Shown: positions 45,901-56,109, numbered from the stretch's first letter. The stretch: DNA of 64,000 bases from Notospermus geniculatus (GCA_002633025.1 NMRB01001408.1:24279-88278); one strand, 5' to 3'. The notes: a model not told the origin generated them from the letters alone. Translations and numbers: made by a program.

Positions 45901-48900
45901 TTCACAAATGTTGACATGTTTTTCACAGGGTTGAATAAATTCCGCTTTGGCGTGCCATAAGCTACACATACCAGGAAGATTTTTTTCAGATGGGACAAAC
46001 ATGCAAGAGATAGTTTAGACAAAACAAAGCGTTTGGAGTTTGGTTCCCTGACTGTGTCAAACACGTGAAAACGGGGAGACAAGTGCCGTAAGAAGCTTCA
46101 TTTAAACAGACGTGCAGTAATCTCTTGAAAGATACTTTAGTCATCTTACCATTGGGGAAGTTTGTTTGGGAGATCGGGGTGACTTCGGTGAAATATTGAC
46201 ATAAGAATGATAATCCGGCTCCAGCTTGCCGTTGGGGTTTCTCATGGCCGGTTTCGGGGGTGGCTTTTTCAAATCCTTGGGCATCGCTGGCAAGGTGATC
46301 GGAATTATGTCGGCATAATTTATTGCTTCGATTTCTGGAGTGGAGACTGACGATCTGAATGTAAGAGAGAGATTAGTTTTTACCAAAACTCGCTTCTGAT
46401 TGGTTGAATATGTGTGGACAAAAACTATTTTTTTTCTCGATTGGTTGATTTAAAAGTCAACATACAAAGAGAATTAAATAAAAAAGTACTTATTGCATGC
46501 AATGTCCATAATAGAAAAGGGCTTTGCCGAACCCGGTGTAACGTTTTTCAGCGAGCCCCGTGTGTTAGTGTGCCGTTTTTCTGTGTGATTTAATACCATT
46601 GTTCGGAACACACTGGGAAATGGGATCGCTGTTTCCCTGTGTGTGTCTCATTGTCAAGTCGCCGCTTATTCCGTCAATCTATTGTAATGTCACTCTGGCA
46701 CACGGGCCACACTGAAAAACTTTACACCGGCCTTCCGGTAAGGTTGCTTCAAGCCCGTGCAGCGTGTAATGTATCGTGTATAGCATGCATGTAAACCCAG
46801 CTTACATGCATGTACATGTACATGCATGTACCCACATATACATGTACATGGTATGCTATACTACATTAGTAAGCCATTTTCGAACGTAGCCCTATAGGCC
46901 TACCCGAGAGTCCTCGGCGTATTTTTCGTCTTTGCTTACTTCGTATTCGTGGAACCTACTGCCACATCAACATAGTTCAGCTCTTGGCAAGATCCTCGCT
47001 GGTTAGCGACTCGGTCAATTCCATCTAGTGACCCATTAGACGACAATTCTTCCTTAGAATACTGTCTTGCCGGTAATGGCGGCGTGAAATCATCCACAAC
47101 AAAGACATCATCAGAGTTTTCCTCATTTGCTTTCCTGCCTGCCGCACCCTTTTCCTGCTTGTCAGCCGACAGTGCGTTCGTCTTTTTGATTTTTATCACC
47201 GAAGAATAAAGGGAGTTCAAATCCACAGTGGCTTCGTTGTCGAGTGAATCTGCAGATAAGGGCTCACTGAAGCTGTGTGATTTAGGTTTCACATAAGGTT
47301 TAATAGTCTCTTCTTGTTCTCTCTGTTTCGTATCTGGAACCCACGAAATCGAAAACTCTCCAATCTCAGCGTAATCACCCAACTCTTCCTTTTGAACGGT
47401 CATAGGTGGTCTGGTCTTTCGGAGAGTACTTGACCGTCTGGGAGGTGGGGCTTTTCGATAGATCTGTGATTCTCTCAAACTAGTTCTAATATATCTGATG
47501 TAGTCGTACATGTCTTTTCCCTGAAGGAGAAGAACGGTGGCTATAAAACCTAACTCGAACCGATGCAACGTGGACGAAAATGATTGTAGGCCTACATGTA
47601 TTTTTCCATTAGGGCTGAAGCCCAAGCTTTATTGGAAGAGGCCATCTCAAGCTACTCATGTTCCTCACTGGGTATTTTTTTTGCCCTTTCAAATGCACAA
47701 GGTACTGAGTAGGAAAATATAGTAGGATGGGCAGTAGGCAGCAAATCTGATCTCTCTATTGGGGTAGCAACACTCTGAACCACAGAGTCATGACTTTTAT
47801 TAATTTATCGTCATTGACTCTGATGTATCATGGCCGCCATACTGCAGAGACTACTTATTTTCAGTGGTCATGTGATCTCATCTGGTCATGTGACAAACAA
47901 GATGGCCGGAAAACGCCAAGCAAACGTTATAAAGTAGATCACCAAAAACACCGAAAAACCTGCTGTAAACACCGGTTTAACGCCTGTTTAATGATGGAAT
48001 AAATATATTCATCAGCTATGTACACGATGTTTGTTGAATTACAAGCAAAACTGTCGTCGTTTCAAGGGACTATTCAACATGCGGATGCAACTTGGATGTT
48101 AGTCGGTCAAGCTTCTCACTTCCGGCGCAGTGGGTAGAATTCACCGCTGTATCGCTGCGCAAGATGGCGCCCATAATACAGTCGAGATATGTACGGAGGC
48201 CCGTCGGAAATTGCCGAAGTACATACGAAGATGACGTCGATTGGGGGTAGCAACTGTGGGTTTGTTGAATTCTGCCTGTCATCCCGTCCATGTGCAGTAC
48301 ATGTGCGAAGTATGTATTTTCCTCTTATCATTTTCATCGGTAACCTTTCGAGCGGTCGACTCAAGTGATGACGAACACTAGGCCTACCGGTATAGGAAGT
48401 ACATGTACTCTATCATGCAAAATGTGCAATCGAGGAAGTTCTCAAAATCTCTACTCGGACCATCCTGAAGAAATCAGGTCCTCTTAGCTTAGCTCCCTAA
48501 ACTCGCACGCACGAGTTAGGGAGGTAAGCTAAGAGGACCTGATTTCTTCAGGATGTACTCGGACATGATTGCCATTTTCAACACAAAGAGATTTGTTGGT
48601 ACAGTACTGTACATGTACGTACCTCGCTTTCATCGACATCTAAGACCTGTTCCAAGTTAGCTGCTGGTGTCAAACCCTTGCGGCCGTTCGCCCTTAAAAA
48701 GTACAGAATCACGAGATGGATGAAAATATATCACAAAGTAATAATGTGTTACATTTACATGTAATCACGAGAAACGAATCAAAGAAACCTTGCAATGGCT
48801 ATTGAGCGTCTTCATCAGTGTGACCAGGGAATATCACCAAAAATACGTACGGCGAAATACGTTACGGGGCTTGCTTATACATTTTTGATAATCGCACAAT

Positions 48901-51900
48901 GTTTCCTTTGACTTACTGAACAAGCCACCACCCATCCATACTTGTCTCGAGGACAATCACTTCCTGTCCTTTCTTATAAGAGATTTCTTCATCATCCTCG
49001 GCAACGCGGTCGTAAAGAGCTCTGAACAGGTTACCTGGAAAGAGATCGGACTTATGAAGGAAAAATTTGCCCACGGGCGTACGGGGATCGCCACAGTAGG
49101 CACGCCCATACATGTACATGTATGATTGGCAAGGTGACATTCCGTTAAGCAAAGCATGGGCAATTTACGGTGTATTGCTCATTGCAGCAAAAAGCAAGAA
49201 GCAACAAAATTTGCACCGCAAACCACAATAATTTGAAATCAGGCGAGTTTGATCGGAGCATAATTTGCACCCAAGAGGCTCTTGAAAACATCCCCACGTG
49301 GGGAAATTTTGCTGCTTTCCACTAAATTGCAAGACTGAGCAAGAAAATTTGCCTCGTGTGCCGCTGCGAGATTTTAATTACCATCGATCGCTTACCGTGC
49401 GCAAGCGTTTCAGTGAAAGTCCCCACGTTTTCTGTTTGCCCCATGGGTTCGAGGTAGGATCCTGGCGCCCAGCCTTGCTTAACAACACCTGCAGCGTCGA
49501 CGATGTTGACGAGCCACCAACCTGGGAGAAAGAATCAGAGAGTGCCACTGAAAACTAGTTATGCCTTTAATTCTTCTGTAACAATAAAGGGACACACTGA
49601 CACACAGAAACACTGGCAGATGTAACACCTGCACATTCGACAAACACTGAGATCTCGTCCCAAGGAAGTGATCTCACCATACTCCACGACAGCGTTGAAA
49701 TTTTTTGATACGTGGACGAAATTTTAACACTGCCATTGACGCTAGATCGCCATCTTGAAAATCTTGACGTCATCGTCGGTGGGGCCGCCATCTTTTTGGT
49801 CTTTCAAGTGACGCGGACTTCTTTTCAAAATGTTATTATTTGCAGAAAACAATATTTATCTTGTCGAAAATGAAACAGAATAACTTTTATATTATTACTT
49901 TATATTTAATCTACCGATGTTTGTATCGACTCTATACCTTTGTACACCTATCTAGAACAGATCTATACATGTATTGTAAGCGTAGAAAACGACGTGATGG
50001 AGTCACCGCTTTAGAAACAGAAGAATTTCTACTGTTCGCTCTGTGCGCGCACTACTTTTCAAGATGGAAACCTACCGTCGATTTTATACTAGTGGTGATA
50101 TCCTCGCCCAGATATCGCCACCTAGCGTCAAGTTTGGGATCTCACCTGAAATCAGTTTATCGACAACTTCCACAACGTCCCCTTCGTTCAGGCTCATTTC
50201 ATTTGACTCCCTCTTCTCATAATCACAAATGGCCTTGTACTGGCTGTCAAGTAGCTCACTGGTACTGCCCCGTCTGGAATCCGACTCTGATGGCACGGCG
50301 TGAAGACAGTCAGTACTCCCTTTACGAGATGATGGTTGGGACCTGTTCGGACTCGCGTCAGGAGAAACGTGCCACATTGCTGTACTTTCCATAATATTGC
50401 CATCACTGCTGGAGCGTTGGTGCTGCTTATCCACGGAAAAACCTTTTGTGAGGGAAGTGATTTTCTTTTTGTTGTCCTCGAAGATTTTGAGAATTTTGTT
50501 GGCCAGCCTAAAAGATATTGTGGGATGGGGAACCTTGATGAGTCATGGAGCTTTTTTAAAGACAAGCATTGCATCTGTAAGCAGTGATAACGCTCACAGC
50601 ATGAAAAAGGCAGAATGTATGTTTTAATATGACCAGAGTTTTTTTGCAAATTTTCGACCCCAACTGGGGTCTTCTTCAGGCAGGCACTTTCTTGCAAAAC
50701 ACTACAGAAAAGAATGCCTGAAGAAGACCCCGGTTGGGGTCAAAAATTTGAAAAAAACGCTGGGGACCGTCTGCTTTTATATCATATCTTGTGTGTCGCC
50801 TTTGTGCTTTATTTCTGGATATTTTTAATATGACCATATTCAATGTGGCAGGACATCCACAGGATGGAGAGAAATGAAAATAATTCTGAAATGGCATAGC
50901 ACACCAGCTGATATCGCAAGCGATCTGATCGTCAGCGAACAAATCCGGCTGTTGACGCCAGGTGTGCGCTGAACAGCGATGCGTGGAATCTTCTCGCCAG
51001 CGATTGTCGCCTTGTCTGCGATGGCTGGCGAGAGGATCAGTGGCGATCAGGGGTAGCCGCATAGAAACTCCGCTAGTGCTTCGACAGCCTATCGGTGTTA
51101 AAATGCATGGAAAAATGTACAGCACTATCGGCAGATGGGCTCCGATAGCGTTAGCGGAGTTTCTATGCGGCCACCCCTGGTCTCCGTCAATTAACTTGAG
51201 AATGCTTTTAGCGATCAATCAGAATTCTTTTGTGAGGATGGCTTTCTTTGATAGGAAGGTTCCTTTTGAGGACCAACACCGCACCACTCATCCAAGATGG
51301 CAGCTAGGGTAGCCATCTTGAATTCGATGTCCGTCATTTATCCTAAGAACANATATCACCATTGAGATTTTCGACAACTACTCCTTTTTTGGATTCTTTT
51401 GGCCGCTAGAACGTGTCTGCCGTTACAGAGCAATGGCAGGGATAACCTTATGCTTTTGTGGGACGGTACAAGATCGTTGCCTTTCGGTTTAATTTACCTG
51501 GCAAAAGTCGCCGATATTTTTCCTCCTCTTTTCGGCGGTATCCTTGCCGACTCTGTTCTCTCTTTCAAAGAGACGCAGTGCTGAAATGATAATTCAGCAT
51601 TAACGGAATCTAATCGAGGCAATAAGAAGGATTTACATGATTTAAATTTTATTCTCACTCCTCAAATTTCGATATCGAATCCAGTGGATATTCGTAAGGG
51701 CATCGAAACATTGGGGAGGTTTCGAAATCAAACGATAAACCAAAACTTTACGACAACGTTATTTTTCATACTACACATTAACCAGATTTTGCATTGCATT
51801 TTCGGTACAAAAATAAAGTTGTCGTTAACGTTTACGTTTATCGTTTGATTTCGAAACCTCCCTACTGTCACTGCTATTCAGTGTCGAAAAACCTACCCGG

Positions 51901-52491
51901 TAATTCTGGTACGGCGATGTCTTCCCTGTTTTTTAATTCCTCCTTCAGCAGGCTCTGTAATATAAAGATCAGTTTAAAAAGAGCGAATTCCTGTTTTCAT
52001 TGTTATTCTGATAATCCGTAATTGCACATGCAGTTTACCATTTATACCTGTACGAATCATGTAGCATTGATTGCAGGCCTGTTTATACTCACCTGAAAGT
52101 CAAAGAAGGAGCTGTATTTTCGATAAATTGCATTCACGTCCCCATTGGACCAGGTGACATTCAAACAATACACCTGAAATTGGAACCGAAGGAGATGACA
52201 ATCAGGCTTGATTTGCACCAATCAAAGTAAGCGGGTCATTCACCCCGTGGCTACACCAGTCATTATCCAATAGACTATGCCAGCGTAGTTTGATATCAGC
52301 TTCGACTCGGAACAACTTTTTCGACCATGAGATATTTTTATATTACTGCATTACCAGTGTCCCAAAATGGAGGCAGCTCATTTGAACAGAAACTTACGTA
52401 ATGTTTGTGTGGATATGTCCTTTTCTCAACCGATGTACAAATAACTTTCTCTACTACATGAAATGGCATGGCATTAGGCATATGGGTACAT
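30956..52491 (-). CDS. PX-SH3-SH3-SH2 scaffold protein (NADPH-oxidase-organizer/Tks-like), copy C
   Basis: Twelve exons, high to low: 52398-52491, 52093-52173, 51897-51954, 51498-51580, 50146-50574, 49396-49521, 48917-49034, 48623-48692, 46940-47520, 46150-46354, 31379-31522, 30956-31198. Phases agree except for one frameshift. Domains by residue of the about 741-aa model from copy D: PX about 9-135 (EKRTYPHKHYVYCLNVTWS, YRKYSSFFDFQ); SH3 about 212-272 (YKAICDYEK, QGWAPGSYLEP); SH3 about 290-345 (ALYDRVAEDDEE, GWWLVQ). Then PPPRRSS at about 376, resembling the p47phox autoinhibitory motif; PPLPAR (PxxPxR); tyrosine motifs LNYVDV, NYADI and SYVNI (YxN, Grb2-type). The SH2 at about 628-725 has PWYFGLMSRSEAEDFL and FLVRES. 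The PX exon 50146-50574 carries two extra single bases relative to copy D (around 50504-50535), shifting the frame. Intron 10 contains the 14.2-kb transposon. Likely membrane-lipid-binding adaptor; function inferred. Confidence 0.85.
31729..31734. other. Left target-site duplication AGCTAC
   Basis: AGCTAC here and at 45960-45965 directly flank the 14.2-kb transposon. Confidence 0.9.
31735..32354 (+). repeat. Left terminal inverted repeat with 54-bp subrepeats
   Basis: Starts TATGGCACGCCAAAGCGG, then about 21-bp repeats (GTGAAAAACATGTCAACATT), then about six 54-bp units near 31927-32250. The phrase AGTGACTTCTTGAAA recurs at 54-base spacing. Each unit contains the near-palindrome TTGAAAAAAATTTTTCAA. 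Because 54 is a multiple of 3, an 88-codon frame with 18-aa repeats results; it is not a gene. Confidence 0.92.
32355..32803. mobile_element. Mutator-like MITE nested in the left TIR
   Basis: TIRs of about 40 bp start GGTTTGTAAAAACACCGAAT and end with a near complement. GACCATGCGG flanks both sides (32345-32354, 32804-32813), a 10-bp duplication typical of Mutator-type elements. The intact sequence of the host TIR can be read in the right TIR (45361-45395). Confidence 0.8.
32961..41047 (+). CDS. UIM + HECT E3 ubiquitin ligase carried by the transposon
   Basis: Eleven exons: 32961-33432, 33707-33899, 34113-34281, 34502-34626, 36587-36667, 36994-37095, 37289-37602, 37850-38040, 39255-39427, 40321-40535, 40752-41047. 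They sum to 2331 nt (776 aa) with all phases consistent and stop TAG at 41045. The N-terminal third is Ser/Thr-rich and low complexity. An acidic ubiquitin-interacting motif, DDDINLAIIASLQED, lies at about residues 365-379. The HECT domain covers about 400-776: N-lobe DVGGPTREFLRLL, then FATGADQVPPLGFHP, and the catalytic cysteine in FPTASTCALQLRLP (about Cys744), 32 residues from the C-terminus as usual. HECT ligases form a thioester with ubiquitin on that cysteine and pass it to substrates. Nearest style: G2E3-like proteins. Intact frame suggests it is or was expressed. Confidence 0.88.
34719..34752. repeat. Short perfect hairpin in HECT intron 4
   Basis: CCTTGGAGGAATTATA and its complement are separated by about 6 bases. 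Confidence 0.6.
34968..35756. mobile_element. TIR element in HECT intron 4
   Basis: Arms of about 55 bp (GGGGCTGGAAGGTGAAAAAT, AAAAAGTCCAGTTCTGCGCC) at 34977-35030 are repeated inverted at 35703-35754. The interior is AT-rich and non-coding. Confidence 0.7.
38198..38937. mobile_element. Nested foldback/TIR elements in HECT intron 8
   Basis: A hairpin at about 38205-38311 has arms around GAATCCCCGCGAACGAG. It overlaps a second inverted pair (CCATATGCACAAAACATCTT at 38309 and the complement near 38936) whose interior repeats CTTAAG-rich arms. Confidence 0.55.
38951..39130 (+). repeat. 90-bp direct tandem repeat
   Basis: Units 38951-39040 and 39041-39130 are identical as far as I can read; each starts AGACGAGCTATTGCACAATA. 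It lies in HECT intron 8 and makes a spurious repeated open frame on minus. Confidence 0.9.
41048..43191. other. 3' flank of HECT gene and intergenic space of the transposon
   Basis: AATAAA at 41762-41767 is a plausible polyadenylation signal about 715 bp after the HECT stop. A weak hairpin (CACTTTCCAGAT, ATCTGGAAAGTG) lies at 42108-42179. A small palindrome around AGCTCACCGAGGTGAGCT lies at 42308-42325. No further gene is seen. Confidence 0.4.
43192..45261 (-). CDS. Integrase-type DDE transposase of the 14.2-kb element
   Basis: Three exons, high to low: 44574-45261, 44323-44449, 43192-43954. Total 1578 nt (525 aa) with consistent phases; ATG at 45259-45261 and TAG at 43192-43194. The N-terminal half has a helix-turn-helix (SLRDAGFNWRSISNILGVSE) preceding a short basic segment. 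The C-terminal half is an rve-like catalytic core. D1 is in WHIDGNHKLIDPFGFVIHGG, D2 in RVRCDYGTENV and E in HNQRIERLWRDV, so the triad is complete. It presumably binds the TIRs and cuts and joins the element. The gene starts about 125 bp inside the right TIR, the usual place for a transposase promoter. No frame damage was seen, so the element may be or may recently have been autonomous. Confidence 0.9.
44025..44092. repeat. Hairpin in transposase intron 2
   Basis: TTCTTGTCAGTGTGCAAAAT and following bases fold on their complement with a loop of about 5 bases, on the 5' side of exon 3. Confidence 0.75.
45385..45959 (-). repeat. Right terminal inverted repeat with 54-bp subrepeats
   Basis: Complement of the left TIR. 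It has about five 54-bp units against about six on the left, and one unit carries a roughly 9-base insertion near 45726. It ends at GGCGTGCCATA (45959), followed by AGCTAC. Confidence 0.92.
46765..46865. repeat. Alternating CATG/TACATG palindromic tract
   Basis: A run of overlapping CATGCATG and TACATGTA words in intron 9 of copy C. The D counterpart (about 57260-57335) differs in length. Confidence 0.6.
48470..48552. repeat. Foldback in intron 8 of copy C
   Basis: CATCCTGAAGAAATCAGGTC and AGCTTAGCTCCCTAA are repeated inverted around GCACGCACGAG. Copy D lacks it (about 58829). Confidence 0.75.
50639..50758. mobile_element. Foldback element in intron 4 of copy C
   Basis: Arms contain GACCCCAACTGGGGTCTTC and TTCAGGCA. 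The counterpart in copy D is 60943-61060, so it predates the C/D split. Confidence 0.75.
51048..51179. mobile_element. hAT-like MITE in copy C
   Basis: CAGGGGTAGCCGCATAGAAA and its complement at the ends; same family as 24326-24460. Confidence 0.75.
51714..51862. mobile_element. Type II foldback in intron 3 of copy C
   Basis: GGGAGGTTTCGAAATCAAAC and its complement at the ends, with a loop around TGCATTGCATTTTCGG. The counterpart in D is 62241-62389; a third copy is 12666-12822. Confidence 0.85.
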
Positions 52492-53131
52492 CTGAAATTA
52501 TAGTGAAGATCGAACCGTGATGGCGAAGATTGTGAAGACCGTGATGGCCGATGGCCGGGGCAACTTTTCTTGCTTTAAGCAATTCTATTGCCAGCAAGAA
52601 ATTTTCTCGCAATACCTACCCAGACCATGAGTTCAGTCTCTGGTGTGATCTCATGATTGCAATCTGATGATCAGAAGGCAGGGAATAGGGACGCTGTTCC
52701 ATCTTTGTCCTGTGCTGATCCATCTCAATTCCTCCGAAATGATGGCCCGAAGACCAGAACCAAAGAATCAGGTGATGGCCAGGCATGACATGACTCAGTT
52801 TTATTCGTTTATGGTCCTTTAGCCTCTCGTCTTCAGTGATGTTCATTGGCTTATCAAATGAAGATGCCTGACATGACACATTATGCACTTCATGTAATTT
52901 CCTGCTCCCCCCCAAAAAAAATTATTATTTAATGACGCACAGAATGAGAAGTCAGGCCAACAACAGACATCGCGTAGGCCCTGAATCTGTGTTCCAAAAA
53001 ATCGTATGAAAAATTTGACCGTGCGGCGAGTATGTTTTATAGAGTTTTCGCAAAGCCCCCAAAAACGCCAACGCGAACGTCTATCCTTTTTGCTCCGTGC
53101 ATCCACGCATCCCTTCGACCTTCAGGCCAAA
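52492..53131 (-). promoter_or_regulatory. Presumed 5' region between divergent starts
   Basis: Lies between the first coding exon of the PX gene (minus) and a possible first exon on plus. It may hold 5'UTR and a shared promoter. No TATA box or other element is convincing. Confidence 0.25.
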
Positions 53132-53225
53132 ATGGATGGCGACAGGACGAAGCCACCGAGCATTGATGTTCAATACTTTGTCCGATTGGTGATTCTGAGG
53201 TCGGTGAACGTCAGAAATTGGAGAG
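53132..53225 (+). CDS. Possible first exon of an unidentified divergent gene (copy C)
   Basis: ATG in a good start context opens MDGDRTKPPSIDVQYFVRLV and stays open to an AG/GTAGAT donor at 53226. The D counterpart (63662-63755) is nearly the same. No downstream exon is seen, so this may be chance. Confidence 0.3.
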
Positions 53226-53479
53226 GTAGATAGTACATTTAGTAGTCAATGTATAGGCCTATGAATTTATCATCGTGATCGTGTCCTAGTTTTATTGACA
53301 TGATTTATTTTACATGTAGGTTGCTTTACGTATCTTGTTATCGTGTTTCAATATTGGCTTAGCAGAGATATGACTAATAAGGAACCAGAAAATAAAACAA
53401 AACCATGACAAACAGGAATGCCCATCAACGCCCAACACGGGCTACTTGCAAGTGACCTTGAGAGCCGTAAATTTGCAAT

Positions 53480-54680
53480 GATAGCCGTAATGAGAGCCGT
53501 AAATTTGTAATGAATAAACCTATTTGTAAGACAGCGATTTGCATTAACAAACACTCCCCTCTCTTTCTGAACCAACCATCCTTCATGACATTCAGTGGTA
53601 TGAGATTTGGTTTCGAGATCACGACACCTCGGTAACCCCGCGCTCCTGCAGGATGTTTCCCCTACCGTTGGTACATGTACGTGATGTATGCTTTCATCCC
53701 CTGAAGTGAGCAAACTGCAGTCACGACAGTACCGTTGTCATGTCCCTGAACATGTCAGCGCTTCTGAGTCACGCTCACAGGCGATGTGCTGAAATGCGAA
53801 CCCCCATGGAGAAACTACATTGTACCTAAATTCATCCTGGTGGGACCCCGGAGATTGATTTTTCGTGCATTTCGTCTGTAGCCAAATTTGTTATAATGTG
53901 GTCGGCCGGACTTGCCGTAAGGTAGGTACGACGCATCCTAGAGGCAGGTGGAATATACTCGTATACCTTTCAAAAAGCCAAGACAAAGGATGTTATAATC
54001 ACTTACCGACTTATGACGTCTTGAGGTTCACATGTCCATAACGCAAGGTCCCTTTCTTCCGGGTCTGATATGTTCTTAAACGAACTCGTTTATTGGAGCA
54101 CTCTTCTTGTCTCACATGGTGTAGGCCTACAGCAACAAGGAAGTTATCCACAAAATATGAGAGTACATGTACATATGTGTTTTTATTTGGGGTCGTGCTG
54201 TGATTGTCACACATGGGTGAAGAAATATAAACGCGAAAAGCGAAGTCTATAGGCCTAAGTCCTCTGTACTTCGACAATATTACATTTAGGCCTGCGAATT
54301 AAATCAAGGTTTTATCGCCGACTAGAAATCGATTATTGTGGAAAGTCCGAACGATAGCCCTAAAGACCTAATAACGTGAGGTCACGAGCTATAGGCCTAC
54401 ATTTTGATATCGTAGGGCGTACGATATCAAAATGTAGCTACTTCAGTTTTCTTGCTGGGCAAGCAGATTTTACGGTAACCACTCGCACAACGTGCCAAGT
54501 GTGGTGCAGCCGGTTTGGCGATTGTCCGATATTTTGGACGGCGAGCGCGCGTCACTTTTTGCCGCGCGTCTTTGGTGTGACCCTTTTATTGAAAGTCCAT
54601 TGAACTTATTTTCCCGGCGGTGAACGCGCGTCGTTTTTCAACGTCGCGGCCCGCGGCGCGGTTTTGGTGTGAACAGGCCT
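53480..54680. other. Spacer between blocks C and D
   Basis: No gene recognised. A small perfect hairpin (ACATTTTGATATCGTA and complement) lies at 54400-54440. The open frames on minus at 53348-53713 show no domain. Confidence 0.4.
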
Positions 54681-54684
54681 TTAA

Positions 54685-54836
54685 AGCGGGTGATCCACTG
54701 TCGCGATTTTGGCTTGAGACGGGGTTGCGTTCCCTTGCGGTTACCTTATAAGGACTTCCGATTGCCATATAAGGCGATCGCAAGGGACCGCAACCCCGCC
54801 TTCTCAAGCCCAAATCGCGACAGTGGATTCCCCGCT
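54685..54836. mobile_element. TTAA-type MITE
   Basis: Ends AGCGGGTGATCCACTGTCGC and complement; TTAA before the left end, TTAG after the right. A younger copy is 59424-59568. Confidence 0.75.
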
Positions 54837-54839
54837 TTA

Positions 54840-55100
54840 GGCTGCTTTTCCACGAGACGTTTGCGGGCGCGGAATAGGAGGCGGACGCGGGTAGAAAAAA
54901 TCGATCCAACGTATTTCCCTTCTGGTTTCACTCGCACCCGCTCCCGCCAGCTGTGTTTCCACGAGGCGTTTGCGGGCGCGGATTAGGAGGCGGGCGCGGG
55001 TGCGAATGAAATAGCTAAAGGGAAATACGTTGGATCGATTTTTTTCCACCCGCGCCCGCCTCCTAATCCGCGCCCGCAAACGCCTCGTGGAAACACGGTC
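54840..55100. mobile_element. Nested GC-rich foldback elements
   Basis: GTTTCCACGAGGCGTTTGCG opens a palindrome (54953-55098) with arms containing GCGGATTAGGAGGCGGGC. A related single arm lies at 54848-54930. Open frames here are palindrome artefacts. Confidence 0.75.
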
Positions 55101-55719
55101 AAGATGTTTTGTGCGTACCCTTGGACCTCGAATACCCGTCCGCTATATGCGAAAATTAGCTTACGAAGCCCTTTGATACTGTACATTCATGTATGTATTT
55201 GGGTTGGCACGGAACGGGTATACTCAGTGGTGAAAAATGGGTAAAAGGTCGCCACCAGTTTTATGCGGAGGACAACCTGCTCCATAATCATGCTTGTACA
55301 AACTACGAGTCTAATCTGATCGGATAAAACCACGACAGACACCATTTTTCCGTTGTCGTTGAAATCAAACCGTCCCTTCGTCTCTAGTGACCGTTGGAAA
55401 GAACAGAAAATGTGACACCCGATTTCATCGACAATAAGTTTTCACAGTGAAGTGTCAAATTCAACTTGAATATAAAATCCAAGGAGTCTTAAATATTAGT
55501 TCTGTTGTAATTGAAAATCAATCAGCATTCAGCGACACGCGAATTCACTTGGATGATTTTCTTTGCATTTGCAACCTTAGTTTCTCCAATGCTGAGTGCA
55601 ATTACTTATCAGTTCGCAGTCTGTCATCGACTGGCTCCCGAAGAAAAGCCTCATTGATTTGCAATGAGTGGTATCCCCGTGAGGTAGACCCTATATTTTC
55701 TTCTGTCCTTCTCTTTGTA

Positions 55720-56066
55720 ATGGCAAGAATTGTAGCATTCTCTCCCAGCGAGCAACCACTTCACGGTAACGACAATTCAACTGCTGCAGTGGTCACCTAC
55801 CCAGAATCTGAATATCGCTTTCTACAGCTTGTCCTCATTAACATGTTAAAATGGACGCCGATGTTTTACGGGACGCTTGGAATTATCGGAAATATCACCT
55901 CTTTCCTTGTGACCACCAAGAAAAGCAACCGAAATATAAGTACGTGTGTCTACATGAGTGCACTCTCTGTGCTCGACACATTCGGTCTCGTACACATATT
56001 ATTCTACCGCATTCTCTACATTCACGGACATGGTTTAGCCATTCCAGATCGACGAAACAACCTCAT
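55720..56066 (+). CDS. Rhodopsin-type GPCR, first coding exon only (TM1-TM2)
   Basis: ATG at 55720, then about 40 extracellular residues with an N-glycosylation site (NST). TM1 is MFYGTLGIIGNITSFLVTT with the family Asn in GN. A short basic loop follows (KKSNRN), then TM2 VYMSALSVLDTFGLVHILFY with the conserved Asp. A GTAAGT donor follows at 56067. The style resembles peptide/amine receptors of invertebrate deuterostomes, but the ligand is unknown. No exons for TM3-TM7 were found before the window ends; only 43 bp separate the donor from the rearrangement breakpoint at about 56109. Confidence 0.7.
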
Positions 56067-56109
56067 GTAAGTTACATCTTTCACGGATATTTTGGTGTTC
56101 TGACTTGTA

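Larger units (their letters stand above)
31735..45959. mobile_element. 14.2-kb autonomous DNA transposon with HECT ligase cargo
   Basis: The outermost bases TATGGCACGCCAAAGCGG and their exact complement at 45942-45959 mark the ends, and a 6-bp duplication AGCTAC flanks them. The TIRs are 31735-32354 (continuing at 32814 after a nested insertion) and 45385-45959. Inside are a UIM+HECT gene on plus (32961-41047) and an integrase-type DDE transposase gene on minus (43192-45261), converging from the two ends. The element lies in intron 10 of the PX-SH3-SH3-SH2 gene copy C; copy D has no such insert between the equivalent exons. Related rve-core transposases and 'G2/M-specific E3 ligase-like' HECT genes are common in fish and cnidarian genomes; I cannot assign the named superfamily (IS3EU- or Ginger-like are candidates). 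Confidence 0.9.

Noticed and set aside
52600-52625. Upstream first exon of the PX gene with ATG (MVW)
   Set aside because: A donor-like GGTAGGT follows, but the phase does not fit exon 1; the ATG inside exon 1 matches the family N-terminus better.
53348-53713. 121-codon open frame on minus
   Set aside because: No recognisable domain, no splice context; short repeats of GAGAGCCGTAAATTTG run through it.
54586-55186. Several open frames on both strands
   Set aside because: They lie in nested palindromes and mirror each other; no domain.
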